Positions 37,353 through 49,700 of a stretch of DNA of 64,000 nucleotides are shown one piece after another. The stretch is taken from contig NC_092353.1 in NCBI RefSeq assembly GCF_963676685.1, positions 13,086,361 to 13,150,360 on the forward strand, given 5' to 3'. The notes below the pieces were generated by a model, which was not told where the DNA came from, made no database searches, and saw nothing but the letters and a program-made list of their open reading frames with translations. Within the stretch, counting starts at the first letter, position 1, and the number at the start of each line of letters is the position of its first letter. Source of the DNA: Mytilus edulis. Its lineage: Eukaryota; Mollusca; Bivalvia; Mytilida; Mytilidae. The translations under genes were made by a program, and so were the position numbers.

Positions 37353-38883
37353 TCAATAACACCATGGTCGAAATAAATTCTTTGGCCACTCTCGTCGTTT
37401 TGTACTATCACAAGTTTTTCTTATTAATGTTATTACCGTGTAATCTGAATTCAATGTTTGATCTGTTGCTGTCTGGAGTTCCTTTAGAAAGCAGTTTCCC
37501 TTTTCTTTGATTACATACGCACATGTTGGTGAAAGTGATGCGTGCATACTTCAAGGACTTTGATCGCTGAGTATTCCGTAAAATCTCACACTACATGGAA
37601 AACACTGCACAATGTTTTCGAGTCCAATGTAATAAAATCCAGCTTCAGCTAATCCATATATGTCAATATCAGTTTGACCGTTTTTACTTTCATATGAATC
37701 GAAAGTTCTTATTCGGTATCGAGGTCTTGAAATTTGTCTTTTAATTTCATCGTCTGTTAAATTACTTCTAACATATCTGCATGTTGGGTATCTGGCTGCA
37801 TGTGTAGCTAGAGGAAATCCTTTTTGACGAATATTTGTCAATACACATCCACAATAAAACCAACGCCCTGTTTCTCCAAATCCCGCGTAAAAGAAGCCTG
37901 CAGCGCTAATACTTTAAACACATTCAGAATTTTCAACTTTCCATGTCTCGGGATGTGAATCGATTCTTTCTTGTATATTTTCAAATTGTGGCATACACGG
38001 TTCTTTACTTGATTCTATAAATTTATTCAGCAAAGTAAAAGAAATACAAGGGTAAATGTCAAAACGAAATGGTTGTTCTTCCGCTTGGAATTTTCCTTTC
38101 ACAGTGCATGCGACTGACCAATCACATCTTGATAAAGTTAAAGATGTGTCAATCACAGAAGCAGCAAAGGCACCGATATCTTCCTTAGCTGATGTAAGGG
38201 TTTTTTTGTCCTTCTTTCTCATTTACTGTTATTATAACTGACGAATTTATGTTACGTAAAAAGCGGAATTCTTCTATCAATGTTGGTGTTTTATATACAT
38301 GATAACGATCTTGATATTTTAAATACTCGTTTAAATCAATTTGTAAACATAGTTTGTCAGCAACCACTAGCACTCCTAGAACATCTGTTCGCATATTTTG
38401 AATACATAATCCTTGACACATAAGACTGTCTATTAAATTTCCTTTGCTCAATATATGTGTATAGCTTGGTAAAACTAATATCAATTCAGTAATTAAATCA
38501 TCGAGCCATGACTGTTAATCCGTTCTTATTACTGCTGTGTACTCTAAAATTTTGAGTTTATCTACGTGAAGTATTGCATACGGTATGAATATTGTTATTA
38601 TATTTTCTTTTGTTATTCCGTCAAAAATCATAGACATAATGTACTAAAGTACATTATTTCTTGCAGAAGAATGTGAAAAGAGGAATACAGCTTTCTTTAC
38701 AACTGGAGCTAAATTCCTATAAACCTGAAGCATCTGTTTGCCGGGAGTATCACTCAGTCCATAGCAAAGTATGTTATTGTCCGTAAGTTTATCTCGAATT
38801 AACTCGCAGGTATTCCCGTCGTCTGGGTCATAAATAAGTAAAACAACATCTGACGAAGAACATTTTACTTTTTCCAGTTCCAT
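37353..38883 (-). pseudogene. TIR-BIR-BIR pseudogene, left tandem copy
   Basis: Collinear with the intact gene at 45120-46703, starting MELEKVKCSSSDVV and ending KNLFRPW plus two residues. It is broken several times: a stop at 38644-38646 after the TIR-like first 79 residues, a stop at 38515-38517, a frameshift near 38200, a stop just before the first BIR (about 37914) and another inside the second BIR (about 37548). About 60 nt are missing from the linker between the BIRs. In the first BIR a zinc cysteine has become tryptophan (GRWFYCG in place of GRCFHCG). Identity elsewhere is high, so it decayed after a fairly recent duplication. A functional product is very unlikely. Confidence 0.9.
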
Positions 38884-39700
38884 GTTTGTTGAAAACTATT
38901 GTTTGATAATAAAATTGTAACTTTAAAGTATAATAATACTTTCGTATTTTCCCCTGGATTAATTTAAAATCAACCAGGGAACAATAACCATAGTGACCTA
39001 ACTGCTTATAATAAGAAGCACCACATAACACATTCAGTTTCGATGGAAGTCCGTGTAACTTTATGCTATGTATTAAGCGTTCACTATTGATATAATGGTC
39101 TATTCTTGTTATCTTCATAAAAGCATCTAATAGAAAAAGCATATATGTAGAATATTCCAATCTGTTGGGGTTTTTTCCGGTGACGTAAATATATATTTAG
39201 AATCTCGAATAATGTCGTGCTGATAAATCAATATAACATATGCACAGGAATTAAAGCATAAAAAAATATAAACAAAAAACGTGTTTACAATCATGAATTA
39301 TATATACAAAAAGATTCAGCATCCGTTCCATTTTTGTCAAATTCTTTAAATTTCAGTTTCGGACAGCAGTTGGTTGAAATGTATAATTTACGTTGATTTC
39401 AAGTGACAGTCGGTATTTAGAAAAAAACACCATTATATGGATCAAATCATTAATTCTATTTTTAGTTTGAATTCAATGTCATTTAAAGATCATAATAATC
39501 ATGGTTTATTTGTATTGAATATAAACTAGACGTAACAACTATTGTATAATGCTGGCGAAAAACCAAACATTGTCCAGGTTATATTAATAGACTTATAAAA
39601 TAGTCTTTGTTTTGTCATTCTATTGCTGATGTACTATTGTAGAAATTTTGCATCAAAATGTGGAAGATATTTCTATCGTCATTTCGTAGTCTCCTAAGAT
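38884..39700. repeat. 5' flank of the left TIR-BIR copy
   Basis: About 39150-39700 aligns with 48710-49230 (ATTCCAATCTGTTGG versus ATTCCAACCTGTTGG; TTACGTTGAT; AAAATGTGGAAGATATTT versus AAAATGCAAAAATATTT). 38884-39149 does not align with the right copy; its ORF (38828-39160, -) has no family support. Confidence 0.55.
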
Positions 39701-41204
39701 ATATATTTATTTAGAAACTACGTCTTTGCAACCGCAGGAAGGGTACCCACAAATGCGTCTAAGAGCATACGCAATGCATAATAGGCGAGTGACTTATTTC
39801 AAAAAGACGCTTAGTTAACGACTTTAATGCACCCACCTAACACACGGCTGTATTATATATCATTCGAAAGCTGTTAATCTGTACTTTCTATTTTGCCCGG
39901 TCGTAAAAAAATCGTACGGTGCAATTTTTGTTAAATCAAGGTCAAAGGTCATGAAAAAACATTCCAATTTTTGCGATTACTAAATAAAACGCCATTTTCT
40001 AATTCTTGTACCATAAAATTTTCCAAAAGATCATATGAACTTGATGGAACATGATACATAATTTCCAAATCAAACAAAAAATAAGAGATTCGATGCGCAA
40101 AATTTCCCGAAAATTGTAATTTATCACAAATCCTAAAAAAAATGAAAAATTATCCAAAAAGCAAAATATATCTTGGGGAATCGATATTTGTATGCTAAAA
40201 AAATAGATAAATGTATATGTTTTAGGTGAAGGAATATTTGTTTTGTAATTTTAAGATGCAATTATTAATTATTTTTGATGGAACAGCCTTCTATTGAAGT
40301 GTTTGCAGTTGCCTAAAAATCTGCCATCTGCAAATAGCGTTCATTTTGTTAATCTATGTTAAAATAGTACATCGCTAATTGTGAATATCAGGGAGAAGAA
40401 TGATTTTCCTTAATGAAAGAAGGGGTATTTAAAGTAAGAAAAGAATATATGCGCGGTAATTGAGGTTAAAATATGTTTTTTTACGAAGTCAAACTTTTTT
40501 ACTTTTTGTAATCATGTTTAAATGCAAACATTACTTTGCGACTAAATCGTAGGCAACATTGAAATAAGTAACCTTGTTAAGAAACACTTGGTTGTCTCAA
40601 GCGGGATGAAGACGAACTAAATAAAATGCGGCTGTTTTTTTAAAATCGTGTTATAGTAAGTCATATTAAATGTGTTTAGAAGTTTAATCGCTTTAATTAT
40701 TTAAATAAAAGATGCTTTGAGCATTTTCTACATAAGCTTTAAAAATACAAATGCATGTCATTGTGTATGTAAAACATTATAAGCAGTTGTGAAATAACAA
40801 AATGAAAAAGTTAAATACCCTTCTTGACCTCATAAGATCATTCGCTGTTTTAGGCGTGTTCGTTTTCATGGTATGCTGTGTTTTTTGGACTGTTGTTCGT
40901 CTCTTGGACTTTAATTTTATTTTGTTCATGGTTTTAATTAACTTTATTTGATTCATGGTTTGAGATGTTGATTGTCCCTTTGGTATTATTTTACTTTAAA
41001 GACATTAACTTGCAGTAATGAAAATCGGCCAAAAAATCACCTCAAAGTAAAGTGAAGAAGATTAACACAATAAGACAAATATCCGCGAAAATAACTTAAT
41101 TTGCTCACGGTGATATATATATAGAACAAAATCGTTATCATGATACATTTAGCTACACTGATCTATAATTTTTAAACCTTTTACTACTTGAATAGTGACG
41201 AAAT

Positions 41205-41440
41205 ATATCAAAGGGACATCAAACTCATAATTAAAAACGACCTGACAAAGCCAAGCAAAAAACAAACAAGACAAGCAACAGTATACAAAACACAACATAT
41301 AAAACTACAGATTGAGTTACACCCCCCCCCCCCCCCCCCCCAACAAAAAAAAAATTTGAGTGAACTCAAGGGCTCCCAAAGGGTAGGCAGATCATGTTCC
41401 ACATGTGACACCCGTCTTAGTTTAAACATTTTTATTTATA
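41205..41440 (-). repeat. GGCGTTGTCAG-family copy with 20-base C run
   Basis: Minus-orientation dispersed repeat (ATCAAACTCATAATTAAAAA, AACACAACATATAAAACTAC) with a C run at 41322-41341, then AGGCAGATCATGTTCCACAT. The C run probably grew inside the repeat, as at 34862-34875 in another copy. Confidence 0.6.
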
Positions 41441-41761
41441 GTGGATTGGGAAACAAGTTTTGCAACTTAAATTAATCGCTTTCCACTTTGCGGGTGCGAG
41501 TACTGTCTTGTAAGCCTGCTCTTTTTCGAAATCTACAAAGGTGTGTTTAACGTGCAAGAGATATGGCGCTCTTTTAACACGGGTCAGCCAGTTATCGTCC
41601 CCTTCCGACGGACTTTCATCGTTTCCTCAAGACCATACTCACAAATGGTGTCAAGAAAGAGCCGAAAATTCAGTCCCTGAAATTTTCATCACGGAACGGG
41701 AATCGAACCAGGAACCTTTGTGCTAGTAGTCCGATGCACTAACCACTACACCACGGCTCTC
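41441..41761 (-). mobile_element. tRNA-derived SINE
   Basis: The head at 41689-41761 on the minus strand has a perfect A box (TGGTGTAGTGG) and B box (GGTTCGATTCC) in a tRNA-like fold length. The body follows with GACGATAACTGGCTGACC, GCGCCATATCTCTTGCACGT and AGCAGGCTTACAAGACAGTA. The 3' side past the B box does not pair as in a functional tRNA, and the body makes this a SINE. Confidence 0.7.
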
Positions 41762-42480
41762 TTTTTCCCGTCTTGTGGCTCATGTATTTATAAACTCGGT
41801 GCCAAGCCTTATTCGGTTGTTGACATTCACGGCAGAAATGGCAGCAATTTGGTTACGACGATGGAACTTATCAGTCGTCATCTGGCGAAACAGATATCTC
41901 ATAATTGTCAACCAACTCGTAATGGCGTCCATGAAATTTTCAAAGGGATGATTTCAACTTTGCATTTGAACTCTGGTTTAAAACATGTTTAAACCACCAT
42001 TTTTCTTCAAATGTCCTGTACCAAGTCAGACATATTGGTATCGAATAATCTGTTTCTTTGTATGTTGGCGTTTGTTTTTGTAGCAGTTCTGTGTTTCTGT
42101 TATATCGTTGTGTTCCTTTAATAGTTGATGCGTTTTCCTAGTTTTTGCTTTGAGACCCGGATTTATTTCAGTTACTAGTAAATCGACTGATGACTATTGA
42201 ATAGCGGTATACTATAGTTGCCTTTATTTCAGAGGAGTTGAGGCTCAATGAAATCGGTCTCGTCCTTTAGTAGTATAGATATGCAGGCGTTGCTATAATG
42301 TTGTTACATAAAAATGAAAAGTTTATAATTTGGTAGTAAGGGGTGTTTTTATGGGTTGTTTTATGCTCATCTCTTTTGTCGTAAAACTTGTTCTCAACCA
42401 ACCCTCATCATCGATTTCAAGATACGTGATAGAGTAAACTATATCTGTTGAGTATTTTATTTTCAATTTCAATGGAAAAT
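41762..42480. repeat. Dispersed repeat remnants
   Basis: Distal part of the GGCGTTGTCAG-family long repeat (AACCAACTCGTAATGGCGTC; TCTTTTGTCGTAAAACTTGT) interrupted by a GTTGCCTTTATT-family fragment near 42050-42240. The apparent 90-codon ORF from 41720 is repeat sequence. Confidence 0.5.
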
Positions 42481-43690
42481 ACGAGTCCAACATTGTCCCA
42501 AATTTTGCACTATTCAGTGAGATGACATCAACTATATAATGGAAAGTGAAGTTTCAAGATAATGATAGCTTCTTTTCAGTCGTCATCAGAAACTCTTGCA
42601 TGAAGTCATCCTCGTATGAAAAATGAACTAGTCATTCAAGCTATTCAGGAAGTCTAGCTGTAACTAGAATCGTTGCGTATTAATGGATATTTTTTCTTCA
42701 AAATTATTCTTATTTGATGAATTAATGCATGTAAACAATGAACAACGCAATTTAATCAATCAAGTAGTCAAGTTTTATAATGTGTTTACTAGTTTTTTGA
42801 AATTCTTTGAAATTTCAATTTTCATCAATTTATTTTCTATTTATTTTGGTCTAAATTTTCAATTCACATTAAATAAATAAAAGGTCTTTTCACTACATCA
42901 ATATTTATAATGAAGCTTCAAATCAAACAATTAGAAAAGTCGAAATATGTTTATTTCAGTCTGGTAGTTACAATGCAGATTGCAATCTCTTAGTTTCACC
43001 CCCTATATTTCAAGCAATAAGATGATTCGCGCACATATTTTTTTTACTCTAAATTTTTCAGATTCTTAAGAATTTGTTTATTAAATCTTATATTGACCAC
43101 ATACAATGTTTAAATAGGAATAACTGCTTAAACGCTGTTTTTTTCGCAGATGGCGGTATTTTGGGCAAATGTATGAGTTGTTATGATTTGCTGTTTGATT
43201 AGAAGTAAGCATAATTTTAGGAAATTTTATGATGTCAAAAACTTCTTTGATAGTCATTACAGGGTTTTACTTAGTTTTAATTGATTAGCATTTCCACCAG
43301 AAAAAAAAATTTGGGTTTTCACACATTTTTTTAACTTTTACTCGAATTTCAGGAAACATGTGCACTCTGTCAAAAGCACGATTTAAATATTAAAAAATGC
43401 ATTTGAATAATGACTGTTAATCTCTCTGCTAAAAGTTTAAATTGTTTGCATATGTGTATTTAGTATATACAAGTCATATTATGCAATCAGGCTGAAATCT
43501 TAGAAAATATGCACTTATTCGTCCTTGGCCTTTGATCTTGATTTGACGGAAATTGCACCGTACGATTTTTTTACGACCGGGCAAAACAGATAGTACAGAT
43601 GTGTAGCTTTCAAATGATATATAATTTAGCCGTGTGTTAGGTAGGTGCATTAAAAATTTAATTTTATGGTTAAAGTCACTCGCCTATAAG

Positions 43691-45119
43691 GGACAATGAA
43701 ATAAAATACACATCAGACAAAATCGTAGTTAACAGTTGATACACTTAAGAATAAGTCACTAATAAAAACAGCAAAATATACGATAAAATCTAAATATTCA
43801 AGGTTCACAACAAAATACTTGCATACGCAAATCACAGATTTTCCAAAATCGTACTCTGTAAGTGTACATTTCCCTCAATTTCATTTTACTAAAAGTGTCA
43901 GTATGTTTACCAACATTTGGATCAACATGATAAATAAATTTGAAACTATTTACCACTCACTGAAATTTCTAGTTTGGTATGACATTTTTGAAATCGTTAT
44001 GGAACTATCTGGCATATATACTAAATTTAGTCCTGGTATCTATGATGAGTTTATATACCACTATGAGATTTTTTTTTAAACATGATTTTGATAACAATCA
44101 ACCTTTAAAGAAAACAAACAATATATTCACACTCTAAATTAGGATACGGGGTGCGTGTTGCTTAGTCTTGAGTTTTTCACGTTGTGTCTTGTGTATTATT
44201 ATTTCTTTGTTTGTCTTTTTCTTTTTTTTAGCCATGGCGTTGTCAGTTTATTTTCAATCTATGAGTTTAAATGGTCCTCTGGTATCTAACGCCTCTCTTT
44301 TATAACTTTTTAACATCTGTATACTACTGTTGCCCTTATTAGATCAACAGGTTTCAAACAAAAGCAAAATATAGTATGGTTAATTTTTCCTCTTAAGTCC
44401 ACTTTTTTGCTTTTTCAATTCTTAAACTGTTTTATGACGATAAAATCTTCATTGTGTGCTTGATCTTTCGTAATTTGAAAGGCAAATTTCCTTTATCGGT
44501 TTTCTGATGTTTTTTTTGTTGTTTTTTTTTTTGTTTTTTGGTCGAGTTGTTGTCTCTTAGACTTTGACACATTCCTTGTTCCCGCTACTCCATCTGTAGC
44601 ATCTGCGTTCACCTCATGTTTTTGGTAATGGTGTAATTCGTATTGCTCAAGGTTCGTGATTTCTACATTGTGTATTCCGATGTGTTGTTTGTCGTTTTGG
44701 GTGCTTTTATTGACACAGAGTTGTCAGTTTGTCATTGACTTATGAGTTTGAATATCTCTTCGGTTTCTTCTGATTCTCTTTTGCGAATCGTTCAGAATTA
44801 AGGAATATAGCTTCCTCGTATATAGCTCAGATTCACTGTGAGGGTTAAGCGTTTAATTTGATCCTTTTTGCTTTATAAGCTTTTCCACGTTTGTACTACA
44901 ATTTTGATACTCAAACATTTTGTCTTAGGGTAACACTGATGTTGAAAAACGTTAGACAATACACATGTGAATATATATTTAAATTATTCAGTTTAACAAA
45001 TACGAGTATTGCTTGTCTCTAAACTCTTACCAATGCAGAACATATTTTTTAGTCACCTGTATATTGCTACAGACTTTACCATGCTAATAAAAAGTATTGT
45101 TCGGTGAAACTCTTTAATG
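43691..45119. other. Spacer and 3' flank of the intact TIR-BIR gene
   Basis: An 86-codon ORF at 43819-44079 (+) is AT-rich and not recognised. 44150-44305 is a GGCGTTGTCAG-family copy. About 44390-45119 aligns with the 3' flank of the pseudogene. Confidence 0.45.
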
Positions 45120-46703
45120 TCACCATGGCCGAAATAAATTCTTTGGCCACTCTCGTCGTTTTGTACTATCACAAGTTTTTCTTATAAATGTTATAACCGT
45201 GTAATCTGAATTTAACGTTTGATCTTTTGCTGTCTGAAGTTCCTTAATAAAGCTATCTCCCTTTTCTTTGATTACATAAGAACATGTCGGGGAAAGAGAT
45301 GCGTGCATACTCCAAGGATTTTGATCGCTGGGTATTCCGTAACATCTCACACTACATTGAAAACACTGAACAATGTTTTCGAGTCCAATATAATAAAATC
45401 CTGCTACAGCTACGCCATATATGTCAATGTCTGTTTGACCATTTTTACTTTCATATGAGTCGAATGTTTTTATTCGGATATCAAGATTTTGAAATTTTTC
45501 TTTTACTGCCTCGGCAATTTTCGACTTTTCATCGTTATTCTTGAACCCTGCTATTGCTTCTGTTATTTCATCGTCTGTTAAATTACTTTTAGCGTAACTG
45601 CATGTTGGGTATCTGGCTGCATGTGCAACTAGAGGAAGTCCTTGTTGACGAATATTTGTCAATACACATCCACAATGAAAGCAACGCCCTGTTTCCCCAA
45701 ATCCCGCGTAAAGGAAGCCAGCAGTGCTCATACTTTCAACAGATTCAAAATTTTCATCTTTCCATGTCTGTGGATACGAATCAATTCTATCCTGTACATT
45801 TTCAAATTGTGGTAAAATTGGTTCTTTAATCGATTCTATAAATGTATTCATCAAAGTATAAGAAATACAAGGGTAAATGGCAGAGAGAAATTTTTGCTCA
45901 TCCGCTTGAAATTTTCCTTTCACGGTGCATGCAACTGACCAATCACATCTTGCTAAAGCCAACGATGTGTCAATCACAGAAGCAGCAAAGGCACCGATAT
46001 CTTCTTTCACAGATTGAAGGGCCTTTCGTCGTTCTTTCTGGTTTACAATTATAACAACTGACGAATTTATGTTCCGTAAAAAACGGAATTCTTCTATCAC
46101 CCTTGATGTTTTATATACTTGATGACGATCTTGATACTTTAAATACTCATTTAAATCAATTTGCAAACATAGTTTGTCGGCAACCACTAGCACTCCTAGA
46201 ATATCTGTTTGCATATGTTGAATACATAAACCTTGAAACATAAGACTGTCTATTAAATTCCCTTTGCTCAAAATTTGTGTATACCTTGGTAACACTAATG
46301 TCAATTCAGATACTAAGTCATCGAGCCATGACTCTGAATCCGTTCTTATTACTATTGTTTGTTGTAAAAGTTTTAATCCATCTACCAAAGGTTTTTCATA
46401 TGGTGTGAATACTGTTATTATGTTTTCTTTTGTTATTCCGAAAATAACCATAGACATAATGTACTGAAGTCCTTTATTTATTGATGAGGAATGTGAAAAG
46501 AAGAATACAGCTTTCTTTACAACTGGAGCTAAATTCACAAATACCTGAAGTATCTGTTCACCGGGGGTATCATACAGTCCACGGCAAAGTATGTTATTGT
46601 CCGCAAGTTTTTCGCGAATAAGATCACACGTTTCCTCATCGGCTGAGTCATTAATGAGCAAAACAACATCTGTCGTCGAACATCTTACTTTTTCCAATTC
46701 CAT
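45120..46703 (-). CDS. TIR-like / unknown / BIR-BIR fusion protein
   Basis: Single-exon ORF of 527 aa with ATG at 46703 and TGA at 45120. Residues 11-135 read as a TIR domain: DVVLLINDS (strand A), then LYDTPGEQIL (box-2-like PG loop), then VKKAVFFFSHSSS (strand C). The WxxE-type catalytic glutamate after strand C is not evident, so a scaffold role fits better than NAD cleavage. Residues 140-300 match no family I recognise. BIR1 (about 306-370; C341, C344, H361, C368) and BIR2 (about 411-478; C447, C450, H467, C474) both keep CX2C-X16-H-X6-C. There is no RING. BIR domains bind caspases or signalling proteins and TIR domains relay immune signals, so a role in innate immunity or cell death is inferred. 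No signal peptide or membrane segment was seen. The tandem copy at 37353-38883 is dead. Confidence 0.9.
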   Translation of the reverse strand: MELEKVRCSTTDVVLLINDSADEETCDLIREKLADNNILCRGLYDTPGEQILQVFVNLAPVVKKAVFFFSHSSSINKGLQYIMSMVIFGITKENIITVFTPYEKPLVDGLKLLQQTIVIRTDSESWLDDLVSELTLVLPRYTQILSKGNLIDSLMFQGLCIQHMQTDILGVLVVADKLCLQIDLNEYLKYQDRHQVYKTSRVIEEFRFLRNINSSVVIIVNQKERRKALQSVKEDIGAFAASVIDTSLALARCDWSVACTVKGKFQADEQKFLSAIYPCISYTLMNTFIESIKEPILPQFENVQDRIDSYPQTWKDENFESVESMSTAGFLYAGFGETGRCFHCGCVLTNIRQQGLPLVAHAARYPTCSYAKSNLTDDEITEAIAGFKNNDEKSKIAEAVKEKFQNLDIRIKTFDSYESKNGQTDIDIYGVAVAGFYYIGLENIVQCFQCSVRCYGIPSDQNPWSMHASLSPTCSYVIKEKGDSFIKELQTAKDQTLNSDYTVITFIRKTCDSTKRREWPKNLFRPW

Positions 46704-49700
46704 GTTTCGTTTAAAAATGTCGATTAGTAGTTATAAAGATATAAAGATACTTCAGTTTCTCCATTTTGAACGACTAAAATACAAAATAATTCACTGTTTT
46801 AATGTTAATGAAATGTTGTTTATCTATTACACACAAAAATATGACAAGTTTTAAGATAATTAGTAATTCAATTATAATTCAATAGACTACAAATTAACAA
46901 CACTTCTGGCTGGAAATTTTATTTCATATGCACCTCTTATTGGACAGCACTGGACATTTCACCACAACAACCACATATTGGACTTAGTTTTAGTGAAACG
47001 TAATTTTCTTTGTCCTCTGAAATGTGGGTGCTCAATGTTCTTTAACTTTGTAATTTGTTATGGTTTTTACCTTTTTTGATTCCAGCGTCACTGATTTTTT
47101 ATTTTTTTATTATTGTATTCGAATGGCACGCCCGGCGTATAAAATTGTAAGCCTTGTTTCTTTGACGAGGTTTTGTCAATGTCACAGTTATCATTGACAT
47201 GGCCATCTTTATAAAAGAACTGTTTAGAATGATTTGAATTGATCGAATTACTTAGCATTTCAATCCAGGAATAGATTTGTTTGGTTTTGCTTCCTTTCAG
47301 AACTGTTATCCTCAATATATTAATGTTTTATTAGCTGAACATTTTTTTATATTGCCTTTGTAAAAGTCAAAATGATTTCAATTTACTCTGGGGCAAAAAT
47401 GTTTTAAATTTACCTGCTTCGATCGATCTTTATCATTCGAATAAAAATCAAATATATCTTCGAGCAAAATGCATTTCCACTTTCTTTCTTGAGAGTCCTG
47501 TAAACATCCATTAAAATAGAGTTCTACATAAATGTCGAAAACAAATTAATATCATACTTTCACGTTGACCAAATCACAAGTTTCACATTGAACATCGCTG
47601 TATACAATTGAAAACAACTCTTAACTTTTTAATGCATATTTCAATATATTGTAACTTATTTGACCATAAAGATCATTATATATTAAAGATTTGGTATGAG
47701 TGCCAATGAGACAACTTTTAACAATTATAACTACACCATTTAAGGTGAAAGTACGGTTTTCAACACGAAGCCTTGGCTCACACTGATCCGCAAGCTATAA
47801 AGGGTCTTAACAATTACAAGTGCACAACCATTCAAACAGGAAAACTAACAGCTGTATTTATATATAAAAAACTATAAACGAAAAACACTTATTAACAACA
47901 TCAACAGACAACCACTGAACATCAGATTCTTGACTAGAACAGGTGCAATAAATTGCAGCAGATTTAAACGTTTTGATAGGCGCCTACCTTCGCCCTCACC
48001 CGAAACAAAAGTCTAACAACATAGAAATTTAGGTGTCAATCTCCTTAGCAAGGAAAACAAACCCATTGAATTGTGTCAATCTTAATTACATTGTCTGAGC
48101 AAACAACGAAACGAAGTTGACAAGCAAGGCAGTCAAACTCTTGATTTGCATGCTTTATTATTTTAACTGTAACGAATAGTATTGCTGGGTATACGTGTAC
48201 AACAACTGCCAAGTAAGCTGTTTATCACAATATTCTATATAGAAGGTGTTACTCAGTTTTATATTATAATGTTACAGTGTTTTGTAAATCTCTTTTGCAT
48301 TGATCAGATTTCAAGTTTCGGCCAAGTTATGATCTTCAACTTTTTTAAAGTAATATAATAATAATTCTTTTTAGTTACAGACGATGATCATGTTTTCAAC
48401 ACTTGGATCTATTCATTTTGAACTAGAACCAGTATAGTTCGCGCGTAAAATGGTTCTCTAATCCTTCTAAAGCTTCGCACCGTTAGTGTAGCGATAAGTG
48501 AAGTAAGCTGGTTCTTGGCTGACTAATACACTTTGTTCATAGAGTGTAGCGTAATACAAGCGGATTCCAGTTTATAAGTGAACACAATATTGCGCGTTGT
48601 AAGTTTCGTTTATAGTCTGTGTAAGTTTAAACTAAAATATTCGGTGATCGATATTTGTGTAACAGACTCTACGTTTTATCTTCAATACATAGTAGTACTT
48701 GTATATGTGTAGGTTATTCCAACCTGTTGGTGTTTTCCGTTGAATGACGTCAATCTATTTATAGAGAGATAATATCCAATAATGAAACGTTCACAAATCA
48801 ATATAACACATGTACAGAAATTAAAATGAACAAAAATGTTAACAATCATGCATTAATTTTTTGGATCAATAAAGATAAAACATGCTTCGGATTTATCATT
48901 GGCTAAACCATTCAATTCCTGTTTCAAACACCTATTAGTTAAAATAAAATAACTTACGTTGATCCCCAGTAACAGACCCCATGGTATGGATCATAACATT
49001 ATTCTATTTATAGTAACTGTTTCAATTCAACGATTCAATATCATTTAAAGTTAACAACATTTGTTTGTAGTAATAACAAATAATTGTCGGAATCTAAATC
49101 TAACGGTTATGTAACAGCTATTATACGGGTTGTATTAATAGAAATAAATACATTTTTCATTCCATTTGCTGACTTTTTTTGTAGAGATTTGGCTTCAAAA
49201 AATGCAAAAATATTTTTATCGTACTTTCGAATTTTATTTACAAAAAAATGTTATATATGAAAATAAACATTAAACGTAAAACACCAAAACATACGTGGTA
49301 TATATCATGTAATCTTAATGTTTCTACTTACTGTATTACATAAATACACGAAACAGTGTATAGCGCGGTAAATTACACGTGCGTCATAGGTAATTATAAA
49401 TGGCTATTTTAAATCCATTGTATGAGCCTTAAGCTATTGGAATAATTCCTATTTTAAAGGTTAAAATGTCTAAACTTAAACAACTGTTGCTAATCTAAAT
49501 GAATTAGAATTAAGACTTAGACAGAAACAGAACTTACACTAGTAGGCTAAATTATTTGTAACTATCCTTAGTTTAAACAATATTTATTCAGATAAATACA
49601 CATTAAACAATATTATACAAATGAAATAATATTAAGGATTCAGTTACAAGCAATTTGCTTTTACAAATCTGTCTCCTTTAACAAAAATATTACACTTATA

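Larger units (their letters stand above)
39779..43690. mobile_element. 3.9-kb element with long inverted termini
   Basis: The left end (TAGGCGAGTGACTT, then TGCACCCACCTAACACACGG, then GCCCGGTCGTAAAAAAATCG) recurs inverted at 43490-43690. Weaker similarity persists inward for roughly 500-600 bp; CTGCCATCTGC near 40323 matches the inverse of ACCGCCATCTGC near 43155. The interior holds other repeats (SINE, poly-C, GGCGTTGTCAG family) and no transposase that I can see. It separates the two TIR-BIR duplicates. Confidence 0.65.

Noticed and set aside
38828..39160. 110-codon minus-strand ORF just upstream of the pseudogene
   Set aside because: It is out of frame with the TIR-like part, has no counterpart upstream of the intact gene, no recognised domain and no good donor.
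41689..41761. Candidate functional tRNA gene (good A and B boxes)
   Set aside because: The acceptor stem does not close and the sequence continues into a SINE body, so it is a SINE promoter head.
43819..44079. 86-codon plus-strand ORF
   Set aside because: AT-rich, no domain, no splice evidence, next to repeats.
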